64,000 bases of DNA from positions 60,444,985 through 60,508,984 of the forward strand of contig CM044321.1 in NCBI GenBank assembly GCA_024291935.2, read 5' to 3'. This stretch comes from Okapia johnstoni (lineage: Eukaryota > Chordata > Mammalia > Artiodactyla > Giraffidae). The position numbers and the translations under genes are program-made. The notes beneath the pieces were generated by a model. The model searched no databases. It was not told the origin of the DNA and was given only the letters and a program-made list of their open reading frames with translations. This document shows positions 24,901-36,900 of this stretch, one piece after another; position 1 is the first letter of the stretch, and each line of letters begins with the position of its first letter.

Positions 24901-27900
24901 GATTTTTAACCTTTTATATTGACCTGAATAAATTGACATCAAAAGTCTTTGACTCCTTTGATAAAGCTTCTCTTACAATGACAGTGCCATCCAGGACTGT
25001 TCAGATCATTTACTTGGGTCAGTGCTACCTAGAGAGTATTAATCTCTGTCTATATAGAAAAAGTGAGAAAGGCAGAGATTTATACAGACTTACAGTGACA
25101 GAGGGAGAAATACAGAGTTGCAAAATTCAGTCTTGGAAGGATTCATAGGAATACAGAATTTTCTAGACAATAATTCTACATTTCTTTCTGTAAGATTGGG
25201 TCTTCCAGTGAGCTGAGTCATGTTGACTACCCTTTAGATTTAAGGAATTGTTTTTGTTCAAGTAAATTTTTCACATCACTGTTCCATGCAACAAGTCTCT
25301 AATGATGTATTTTTGCTTTTTTTGGTGGTTGAAGTGTACTAGAACAGCTATCCAAGATTAGTGATGTTGATGAAGACATTGACTTCCTCAGTCCACAATA
25401 GTAAGTCCGTTTGAAGTTTGGAGGGAGGGAGCTGTTGATGGATTTCCTACCTTTTGGAAAATGGGGCTCAAGCTGAGGTGAAAAGGAAAACTGTGGAGGG
25501 AGAGCAAAATGTTTTGGAGGGAGGGTATAGAGTATTTGAATTTGCATATACGTACCATGCTTGAAAAAATATTTCTACATATTCGTAAGTGGAATATTCT
25601 AGTTTTAAAATGTGAACATATTCTTAGTAGCTACGAATTGTCCTACAAAATTTCTTAATCAAAGATTGCAGAATGCTACTTACTCTTCAGTTGTGTTCCT
25701 TTCTCATTTTTGTTGGGAATATTCTAATTCCTAGTTTTATTGATTTTGTCTATGAGTAAATGGGACTGACAGCAAAAGCAAATATGTTTTGCTGATTAAA
25801 GACTTCTTAATGTCCACTGGGATTTTATTAATTTCGACTTGTTTCTGAGTAATCTCATGAGAGTACTTCCTGTTGCACTCATCTGAAGGCATTTTTTCAT
25901 CTGTACTCAACTGCACGGACACATTTTTAAAATTTCATGTGTCTGACTCAACAATTCCCCCAAGCTACTATGTGTAAATTAAGCAACAAGGATATATTGT
26001 ATAGCACAAGGAAATACAGCCATTATTTTGTAGTGACTTTAAATAGAATGCAATCTATAAAATTATTAATCACTGTGCTATACACCTGAAAGTAATATGT
26101 CATAAATCAATTATACTTCAATTAAAAAAAATCCTATATGTCTGGACTTCAGAATTATTCATTGAGATTTTTCTTCTTCTCTCTTGGCCAGTTATTTAAC
26201 CACTCACCAACTTGAATTTATGGTGGGAAGTGAGTAGTGCTAAAGATGAAATTAACTGGTTACTGGTGCAATCTGTTGGTGTCTAGACAAAGATAAAATG
26301 AAAAATAAAGGGGTGACTCATGAATACAAATAGTTCTTCAACTTACCCATGAATTTCCTTTTTCTGTGTCTTTTCATCATGGGCCATCAATGAAGAGTTC
26401 ACTCAGCTACTTAATTAAATGATGTGTCTGCATATTAACTATATCTTCTGCAATGAGGCTGCCTAGGACTGGGGCAAAATTTGAGAAGATTGAGCAAGAC
26501 GAGCATTTCCTTTTTCTTACAAACAGAAAGTGTTAGTTTGGTTTTTAAATGACAAATGCTTCTTTATAGATTTGTGTGACATTTGCAATAGTCCCTGTGT
26601 GAGAGACACTGGTGTTTCAGACTAGGGGAATGATACTAGATTTTGGAGTAAGATTTGGAATTGGTGCTTGGCTGTGATATCTAAGTGGGCTTCCCTGGTG
26701 GCTCAGTTGGTAAAGAATCTGTCTGTAATGCAGGAGACCCAGGTTTGATATCTGGGTTGGGAAGATCTCCTGGAGAAGGGACAGGCAACCCACTCCAGTA
26801 TTCTTGCTTGGAGAATCCCATGGACAGAGGAGCCTGGTGGGCTACAGTCCATGGGGTTGCAAAGAGTCAGACATGACTGAGCAGCTAACACACACACACT
26901 TTGACATTTCATATACACTTGACACTTGGTGAAATATTAAGCCATTTTAAATTTTAGATCATTTATCTGTAAACTGGTAATAATGCTATCTATAATACCT
27001 ACTGGGTGTTATACAATAAAACTAAAAATAAAAGTAGAATAAAATGTAAATGCTTTTAAAACTCTGAAGCACCATAAATAAATTTTATACTAAAAACTAA
27101 AATAAAGCTACAAAGGTCAATTTTTAGGAAAATCAGAAAATATAGAGAAGCAGTAAATCCTCCCATAAATAGGCATTCTTATTTTTTAATAGATGCTCTT
27201 CAAGATGCTTTAGGCTTACGAATTATTTATTTATGGATATACGTTGTTTAAAAATAACTTTGTTACTTAGTGATATATCATGAGTGTATTTCCATGCATT
27301 TGCATTTACACCATTATCTATTGATTTCTAAGCTTGCAACCTTCCTTTTGACAGCTGTATAGCAATTCATGGTAAACGTTTTAATTGTTGTTTATTTAAA
27401 TTGTCAGGTATTTCTGGACATATGAGTATACAGTAGAAGTGACAAATAGATTTAAGGGACTAGATCTGATAGACAAGAGTGCCTGATGAACTATGGACAG
27501 AGGTTCGTGACATTGTACAGGAGACAGGGATCAAGACAATCCCCATGGAAAAGAAATGCAAAAAAGCAGAATGGCTGTCTGAGGAGGCCTTACAGATAGC
27601 TGGGAAGAGAAGAGAAGCGAAAAGCAAAAGAGAAAAGGAAAGATATTCCCATCTGAATGCAGAGTTCCAAAGAATAGCAAGGAGTGATAAGAAAGCCTTC
27701 CTCAGCGATCAATGCAAAGAAATAGAGAAAAACAACAGATTGGGAAAGACTAGAGATCTCTTCAAGAATATTAGAGATACCAAAGGAACATTTCATGCAA
27801 AGATAGGCTCGATAAAGGACAGAAATGGTATGGACCTAACAGAAGCAGAAGATATTAAGAAGAGGTGGCAAGAATAGACAGAAGAACTGTACAAAAAAGA

Positions 27901-30900
27901 TCTTCACGACCCAGATAATCACGATGGTGTGATCACTCACCTAGAGCCAGACATCCTGGAATGTGAAGTCAAGTGGGCCTTAGGAAGCATCACTATGGAC
28001 AAAGCTAGTGGAGGTGATGGAATTCCAGTTGAGCTATTTCAAATCCTGAAAGATGATGCTGTGAAAGTGCTGCACTCGGTATGCCAGCAAATATGGAAAA
28101 CTCAGCAGTGGCCACAGGACTGGAAAAGGTCAGTTTTCGTTCCAATCCCAAAGAAAGGCAATGCCAAAGAATGCTCAAACTACTGCACAATTGCACTCAT
28201 CTCACACACTAGTAAAGTAATGCTCAAAATTCCCCAAGCCAGGCTTCAGTAATATGTGAACCGTGAACTTCCAGATGTTCAAGCTGGTTTTAGAAAAGGC
28301 AGAGGAACCAGAGATCAAATTGCCAACATCCACTGGATCATTGAAAAAGCAAGAGAGTTCCAGAAAAACATCTATTTCTGCTTTATTGACTATGCCAAAG
28401 CCTTTGACTGTGTGGATCACAGTAAACTGTGGAAAATTCTGAAAGAGATGGGAATACCAGACCACCTGACCTGTCTCTTGAGAAACCTGTATGCAGGTCA
28501 GGAAGCAACAGTTAGAACTGGACATGGAACAAGACACTGGTTCCAAATAGGAAAAGGAGTACGTCAAGCCTGTATATTGTCACCCTGCTTATTTAACTTA
28601 TATGCAGAGTACATCATGAGAAACGCTGGGCTGGAAGAAGCACGAGCTGGACTCAAGATTGCTGGGAGAAATATCAATAACCTCAGATATGCAGATGACA
28701 CCACCCTTATGGCAGAAAGTGAAGAAGAACTAAAGAGCCTCTTGATGAAAGTGAAAGAGGAGAGTGAAAAAGTTGGCTTGAAGCTCAATGTTCAGAAAAC
28801 TAAGATCATGGCATCTGGTCCCATCACTTCATGGGAAATAGATGGGGAAACAGTGGAAACAGTGTCAGACTTTATTTTTTTGGGCTCCAGAATCACTGCT
28901 GATGGTGATTGCAGCCATGAAATTAAAAGACGCTTACTCCTTGGAAGGAAGATTATGGCCAACCTAGATAGCATATTTAAAAGCAGAGACATTACTTTGC
29001 CAACAAAAGTCCGTCTAGTCAAGGCTATGGTTTTTCCAGTGGTTATATATGGATGTGAGAGTTGGACGGTGAAGAAAGCTGAGTGCCGAAGAATTGATGC
29101 TTTTGAACTGTGGTGTTGGAGAAGACTCTTGAGAGTCCCTTGGACTGCAAGGAGATCCAATCAATCCATCCTAAAGGAGATCAATCCTGGGTGTTCATTG
29201 GAAGGACTGATGTTGAAGCTGAAACTCCAGTACTTTGGCCACCTCATGAGAAGAGTTGACTCATTGGAAAAGACCCTAATTCTGGGTAGGATTGGGGGCA
29301 AGAGGAGAAGGAGAAGAGGATGAGATGGTTGGATGGCATCACTGACTCGATGGACATGGGTTTGGGTAGACTCTGGGAGTTGGTGAAGGACAGAGAGGCC
29401 TGGCGTGCTGCAATTCATGGGGTCGCAAAGAGTCAAATACGACTGAGTGACTGAACTGAACTGAAAACTGTTTAGGACGTGTACTATTACAAAAAATGAA
29501 GACTAATTTTGAGACCAAATCTCTGTATATTTTATTTCTTTAAAATAAAAATTCTCCTCAGTGGAAATTCTGTGTCAAGGGAAATGTTTGTGAGGCTGTT
29601 TGTTTCACTGTGCCTTTCCACACGAAGACGCAGTGTGCTTTTCCTCCCTTCCCACACCAGCTCAACATCTCTTCAGTGTCAGTGAAGGTTTGTTCTAAGG
29701 CTCATTTGACACTGTTTTTGTTTATACTTATTTTCATAGAATTTTTATTTCATTGTCTTCAATCTACCTTTGTCCATTTGAAATTGGGGTGTTTATCACT
29801 GCTCTTGGATAGAAAAGTTAAATGTATCACTTTTACATCACAAAAAGGGCAAGTAGCATTCCCCATTTTGCCTAGATTTTCACTACATAGAAGCTTATAA
29901 TCCTCACACAGTCAAATATATCTGTACCTTTCTTTATTATTTATGCTCTAAGTGTCAGAAAGTCTTTCTCTACCTAAGATTCTAATATATTCTCCAAAAT
30001 TTCATCTGTTTTGAATTTATTTTCTACATTTAAGTAAAATATCTGCTCAGAATTTCTTTTTTATTAAGGTATAAAATGTAGGAATCTGCTTTTCTCACAG
30101 GTGAGTTCTTCGTTATCTCAGCATCAAAACCGTAACCTCCTCCATTGTCCTTGCCCTAATTTAATGATCTTTATTGCATTTATCACCTTATAAAAATAAA
30201 AGTAGAATACTATGTAAGTGCTTTTAAAACTCTAAAGCACCATAAATACATTTTACACTAAAAACCAAAAATCAAACAGCAAAAGTTAATTGTTAGGAAA
30301 ATCAGAAAATATAGACGAGCAATAAATCGGCATTCTTAATTTTTAATAGATGCCGTTCAAGGTTCTTCAGACTTACAAATTTTTTGTTTATGGATATGGT
30401 ATCATGCTTACATTGTGTTAGAAATAATCTTATTACTTAGTGACATAGCATGAATATATGTACTATATTATGGTCTGCAAGAGACAGAATGCAAACATCC
30501 TGATGGAATAAAATCTTGTCCATTTTAACTGCTGTATTTCCAGTGCTTCCTACAGTGCCATGGGACACAGTAGGCACTCACTGTGCTTGGTTGAATGAAT
30601 GAACCCATTATTGAAAAAAAATGTGTATCTTGTTCAATGACTTTCAAATCCATTTCTGTTATATTCTTTACGTTGAGTCTTTCCAGAATCTGTTTTATTT
30701 GCTTTTTCCAGCCTTTTGAGTTCAGCACACTTCACACATTATGATATAATTTACAGTGAACCAGAACATTTTTGAAAAACCTAAGTTCCATCTTTTCCTC
30801 CTCCCCTTTTCTGGTTTTGTTGCCTCAGATGACATCAACCTTTGCTCCCCAAGCCTGGGTAGGGGAGATTAGTGCTGATGGAGAAGGGAGAAATTAGAGG

Positions 30901-33900
30901 GAGTGGGGAGATCTTACCACTCAGCTTAGCCTCAGAGCATCCCTCTGTGGCCCATTTTGCCAGTGCCCCAGTCCTGTTCAGCCTCCGATCTCTCCCTTCT
31001 CTGGTCTTGGGCACAGACTGTGAGCACTGCTTTGGGATCAAATCCCACCGGAGGTGGAATTGTGCTCTCATGTGGGAGGCTTTAGCAGGGCAAGAAATTG
31101 TTCCCCTGTGGCTACCTTGTCTGCTGCCATGTGGTAAAATGAAGCCTAATTGCTGGTGCTATAGAACTGTCTCCCTCCTACTAACAGAAGGAGCCCAGCC
31201 TCTAGGGTGTTTCTCCTTTGAAGTGCATCTTATTAAAATTCCTTACCCCCAAGGTGCACTTGCCACCCCAAATGTGAGTCTCATTAATGTTTAACTGTCA
31301 TTTTCACGGGGTGGCTTGTTTCAAAGAAATAAATATTACAAGAGGAGAGCGTCCCTGAAGTCCCTTATTCTATTGCTATAGAACAGGTCTGGCCATGGTT
31401 TGCTGACTTGCGCAGGACCCCACAGCTCACTCATGGGAGACTGAGCTTATACCATTCCCTTCTGTTTCCACGCTATGTTGCTTTAGTTGATGACCCCAAG
31501 CTTAATCTTACTCTAAAGTTGGGGTTAGGGCTTTACAGTCAAGAGAAGTGCTGCTAAACATTCAAAATTTAGTGTTTTATTCACGTATATTCTATATAGG
31601 AAAGTAAAAGAAAAAACCAGGAAACATTTTTATGTGTGCTTGTGCTCACTTATTAAGTCGTGTCTGATTCTTTGCAACCCCATGGACTGTAGCCCCACCA
31701 GACTCCTCTGTCCGTGGGATTTCCCAGGCAAAAATACTGGAGTGAGTTGCCATTTCCTCCTCCAGAGGATCTTCCCGACCCAGGGATTGAACCCAAGTCT
31801 CCTGCACTGGCAGGCAGGTTCTCTGCCACTGAGCCACCAGGGAAGGCCATAGTTACTAATAAGCATTTTGTTGGGCGATTTCTAGGTACTTTAATATTTG
31901 TTAATATAAAGGCCTTTGTTGGTTAAATTCATACTACATGTTAGGAGAAATCTGATACACTTGAAAAATAATTTCCTGAAAAATAATTTCAGATAAGCTC
32001 TGAAATCTTATTTTTACTTCCATTTGCAGCAGCAAGATAAAGGGAATTGTGTACTTAATTATATCATCCTTCACTTTCAGGTATGTGAGACTCTAGAGAT
32101 GGAGGTAATTAAGGATGTATTACATTTAATATCAATATTTTTTATGGCGAAAGATATGGGAGGGGGAAAGGCACTTCCACTGTGAACATGTTGCTAAATA
32201 ACCTTTGTGCTCCATTTAATGCAATCTAATTTATCTTGAAATTTTAATTGAAGCTGAATATTAAGAATTGTGAAGAAATGGCATTTACCCAAGTCTAATA
32301 ATAATGCATTAACATGTCTTTTTCTATCTGTAAAAGTAAAAATAATGAAATATGCATTTCAAAATTCTGTAGTTATAAGGAAAATGTTTCAGTAAATATT
32401 CATCTAGAATTACTCATTAATTCTGGATTCATTTTACTTAGATGGTTCATTTCTACGTGACAGTAAGATTTCATACTGTGTTACAGATTCACACAATATA
32501 CTTACTTCCTTTTACATTAATAATATTTTAATTTGCATTACAATTGTGAAAAAGTTCTTTGAAGATTATCTTCACAGAGTATACAAATAGTATCACCAAC
32601 TTATGGACAATGTGTTTAGCATATATAAGAGAAAGGCTTAGGAGGTACTTTAGAATTCAATCATGTGTGTATTTATGGGATTGAATTTCTTCTTACATGC
32701 CCAGAACCATCCATTAACATGTAATCACCAGGCTCCCTCTATGTAATTCTTGAAGCAAGAATACTGGAGTGGGTAGCCATTCCCTTCTCCGTGGGGTCTT
32801 CCCAACTCAGGGACTGAACTTGAGTCTCCTGTATTGCAGGCAGATTTCTTTACCACTGAGCCACCAAGGAAGCCCATATTTGTTGGTAATCTCATTGACG
32901 TTAAGTCTTACTGGTCAAAGTTTTTTTTTTTAAGGGCTTATGTTAGTCATGCTTTCACTTGACTTTTTATTACTAAATTCTATAAAAACATAAAGATTAA
33001 TGAGGTTTAATTTATTATGAGAAATTGATAGGAGACTTCTGAAAGTCTCAAATTTGCAGAGTTTACAAGTGGAGACATGTAATTTTAATGTAGTTTGCCC
33101 GTTTTGTCTTGGAGTATCAGTCTGATGTGTCTATTATAAAGGGTACAATACTATGAAGTGGTTTAGTGGGATATTTATTTCCCTAATGACTGCTTCTATT
33201 GAGTGAAAACAGTCATTTATTCATTTTTTGAAAATAGAAATAATGTTTGTTTTTTTTTTAACTTTTTATTTTGTGCTAGAGTATAGCTGATTAGGGCTTC
33301 CAAGGTGGCACAGGCGGTAAAGAACAGGCCTACCAAGGCAGGAGATGTAAGAGACAAAGTTTCCATCCCTGGGTCAGAAAGATCCCCCTGGAGGAGGGCA
33401 TGGTAACCCACTCCGGTATTCTTGCCTGGGAAATTCCATGGACAGAGGAGCCTGGCGGGCTACAATCTGCAGCAGTAGAGTTGAACACGACTGAAATGAC
33501 TTAGCATACACACGTAGCCAATTAACAATGTTGCATTTTGCATTGGGGTATAACCAATTAACAGTGTTGTGATAGTTTCAGGTGAACAATGAAGGGACTC
33601 AGTCATACATATACATGTATCCGTTTTCCCCTAAACTTCCCTCCCATCCAAGCTGCCACATAACATTGAGCAGAATTCCCTGTGCTATACAGTAGGTCCT
33701 TGTTGGTTATGCATTTTAAACGTAGCAGTGTGTATGTATCCATCCCAAACTCCCTAACTCTCCACCCTACCCCCTCAGTTCAGTTCAGTTCAGTTCAGTT
33801 GCTCAGTCATGTCCGACTCTTTGCAACCCCATGGACTGCAGCACGCCAGACTTCCCTGTCCATCACCAACTCCCGGAACTTGCACAAACTCATGTTCATC

Positions 33901-36900
33901 CAGTCAGTAATGCCATCCAACCATCTCATCCTCTGTTGTCTCCTTCGCCTCCTGCCTTCAATCTTTCCCAGCATCAAGGTCTTTTCCAATGAATTGGTTG
34001 TTTGCATCAGATGGCCGAAGTATTGGAATTTCAGCTTCAGCATCAGTCTTTCCAATGAATAGTCAGGACTGATTTCATTTAGGATGGACTAGTTGGATCT
34101 CCTTGCAGTCCAAGGGACTATCAAGAGTCTTCTCCAACACCACAGTTCAAAAGCATCAAAAGCATCCTTCCCCCTAGGCAATCATAAGTTCGTTCAGAGT
34201 AATTTGAGACTCTAAAGCAGAGCATTTCTCCCTACTACCGAACAGTTTAATTCAAAATAATGACATTTTGATATCGGATCATTGGGCTGAAATGAGTCTG
34301 TCAGAGTAAAAACACTTTATCCTTATTCAGTCTATTTGTTTGTTATAGAATATTTGCAATCCTGCTGATCTTTGTGGACATGACCCTCATCATCAAAGAC
34401 GTAATTTTCCCTAGTGGCAAAATATATATTTCTTTGGAATCTCGTTCAATTTCATTTGCTATTGCTTTATTTTTTTTCATGGATGTTTCTCTTCGAGTGT
34501 TTATAGAAGGGTAAGTTTTATTAGTTATTTTAAAAACACATAGAACTATTTTGTACTACAAGAGGCATCCCCAAGTAATTAGCAGGTCGGTGCAACCGAA
34601 TATGCCCCTCTTTGTCAAAATAAATCTCTTTGAAGGCATGGAGAAACAAGAGAAACAATAGTCCAAATCCCAATTTCTACTAGATTTTGCTTTAATATTA
34701 TGGTTGCAACTGGCACTCTAGTCTCCAAACCATGTATTCTAGATGGTTCCTTTAACAGATAAAGCTAAAGGGTTTGAAGAATGGGACCAAGCAGCTGGTA
34801 TGTCTACATGCACATTATTAAGAGGAATATATATGTGAACCATAAATATTGGTACTTTCATGAATAGTCGAGTGTAAATAAAAGCTGTCATTGTTCAGTC
34901 ACGTCCAACTCTTTGGGACTCCATGGACTTCAATACACCAGGCTTCCCTGTCCTTCACTCTCCCGGAATTTGCTCAGATTCATGGCTGTTGAGTCAGTGA
35001 TGCTATCTAACTCTCTCATTCTCTCCTTTTAGCCTTCAGTCTTTCCCAGCATCAGCTGACAGTGTATTAAATACTAGGTAATAGATCACGAACAATTCCC
35101 TACCTCAGCTGAAATAGAAACTTCTGGTAAGGTCCCCGAAGAGCTGAGGAACGCACATCCCAGTGAGGGTGCTCAGGAGACAGGCAGCAGCTGGCTTTCT
35201 TGGCCGCTGGCTGCCTGAGAAGGTGGGAAAGCAGCCTCGGAGCTGCCCTGCTGTGAAGTCAGGGACTCAGTTCCCCAGCCTCACTTCACTAGAACATTCG
35301 GAACACACTTGTCTCCTCTCCAGCTGAACCCTCTGCCCTCAAATCTCTGGGCTTAGGACAGTTGCCCACTCCCAGGTTACCCGCAGCCTAAAAGAGGCCA
35401 CCCCAGCATTGCAAGAGGCTTTCTCTGGATCCTCATTGCCCACGGCTGAAGGAGCCAGTGTTGTAGAGGTGGTGCAGACACTAGGAAGTTCCCCTCTGCA
35501 CAGAGGAGGCCACACCAGCCCACTGGATCCCACTGTGGGTACGAAGCCAGGGATGAGTTTGCTGGCCAAAGCAGTGGACATGTCTCCCTCCCAGGCTCCA
35601 CTTGTGCCCTCCTCAGAGTCCGTTTTTCTAGGACTGTGACATGTTCAGCTTTCACTGCCTGATAGCTCAACCCGCCATCTCATCTTTCTCTCCCACCTGT
35701 TGTGCAGATAGTGCTTGCCGCTTCTTCAGTGGTTTGGTTATATCTTGTTCACTGGTTTGGCTATACCTCTTACTGTACTTATGTTGCAATATGGATGCTT
35801 TTGTCATATGTAAATCTAAAATAATAAGTATGAATGTTTTTTCTCTTAGTCTGGTAAATGCACTTTCAATCATTCATTAAAGCAGAATTGGGGGGGGATG
35901 AGTCAAATAAATATCCTCTTAAAACATCCTGATTTCTTTGGAGAAGCATCAGCTTGCATTTTTTGTTTGTTTTTTTATTATAGGATACGACCGTATTTTT
36001 CTGATACATTTAACTCCTTAGATGCTGCCATTATTATTGTGACTCTAGTGGTTGATATCGCTTATCTTTTTTATGACTTTACATTTGCTAAAATTTTCCC
36101 CAGGTAAGGAACGTATGCTTTGTCTCTCAAGGTTTTTCTTTTTAAAAAACTAGAATCTGTGACTTTCATTTTGTGTAATCTTTTTTAAACTCTAAATGTG
36201 CTGATTCTGTTCTAAATATGCTGGAAAATGAAATGTCTAGATAAATTTCCCCATACTTGTAAACAAAAGGATGGTGGTGTTTAGTGACCAGCAAAGGGTG
36301 GTACCTTCCACTGAATGAAGAACGTGGTGCCTCCAAAAAAAGAAACTGGGGACTTGCCTCTTGTCCTAACTTGAACTTCCCATTAAGTTTCCACTTGTGC
36401 GTCAACCACAGATTTCTCACATGTAAATTCCTGGGTTTTTCCTATAACCCAGAGAGGACTGGTTTGAGTTGATGCAAAATTTGACTTCTATGATGATTCT
36501 CTGAAAAGGAACAAATGGAACAGAAAACCAGGTGACTTGGGTAGCAGCACAGAAGTAGAATTTTTGCAGTATAGTTGACATGATGTAAGCTGAGGCGAAG
36601 TTAGAACTGTTAGGGATCAAACAAAAATGTGTGAGAGGTCAGTGGCTTTTTTTCTTTTTCTTCCTCTTCTTTCTACTGTGGCAGAAAAAAAATAAAAGTG
36701 TTCTGGGATGTGGCTGTTGGGTGACTCACTAGGCTTATTCCTGAGTCAAAGAGCATACTGCTTTTTTTGCAGTCTGGCATCTAAGGACTTTCATTCAGGT
36801 CCCAACAAAATTTAATATGATAAGTTTTTGGAGATTTTTTAAAATAGCCAAAGCCGGTATAGTCCTTAGACAGGCAATGTCAGGATCAGTGAAGAGCTTA

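Larger units (their letters stand above)
14565..25500 (+). repeat. Tandem duplicated intron-exon units carrying the cassette exons
   Basis: Beyond the exons, long intron blocks recur in order. One block (AGCCAAA..CTTGGGAAACTAT) is at 14573, 21338, 22950 and 23980; another (GAGATATCAGATT) at 19165 and 20518; a third after the exon (CATGG..TACAGAGTTCCCTTGATACTG) at 19440 and 20855. Exon-to-exon spacings are 3544, 544, 1388, 1709, 1314, 912 and about 309 bp. Later SINE and L1 insertions explain much of the variation. Confidence 0.8.
33250..34200 (-). mobile_element. L1 3' fragment interrupted by Bov-tA and BovB insertions
   Basis: L1 pieces at 33250-33291, 33513-33775 and 34162-34200 (GTATAGCTGATT, TTAACAATGTTGCATTTTGC, ATCCAAGCTGCCACATAACA) form one reversed copy split twice. 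Confidence 0.75.

Noticed and set aside
26685..26876. Open frames of 60-130 codons with motifs like [12 protein letters not shown] or [12 protein letters not shown], here and at about 25 other places
   Set aside because: These recur on both strands because Bov-tA, BOV-A2 and BovB ends happen to be open; they are not proteins.
28256..29323. 355-codon frame with reverse-transcriptase motifs as a possible host gene
   Set aside because: It is the ORF2 remnant of a BovB LINE, with stops upstream and the normal BovB terminus downstream.
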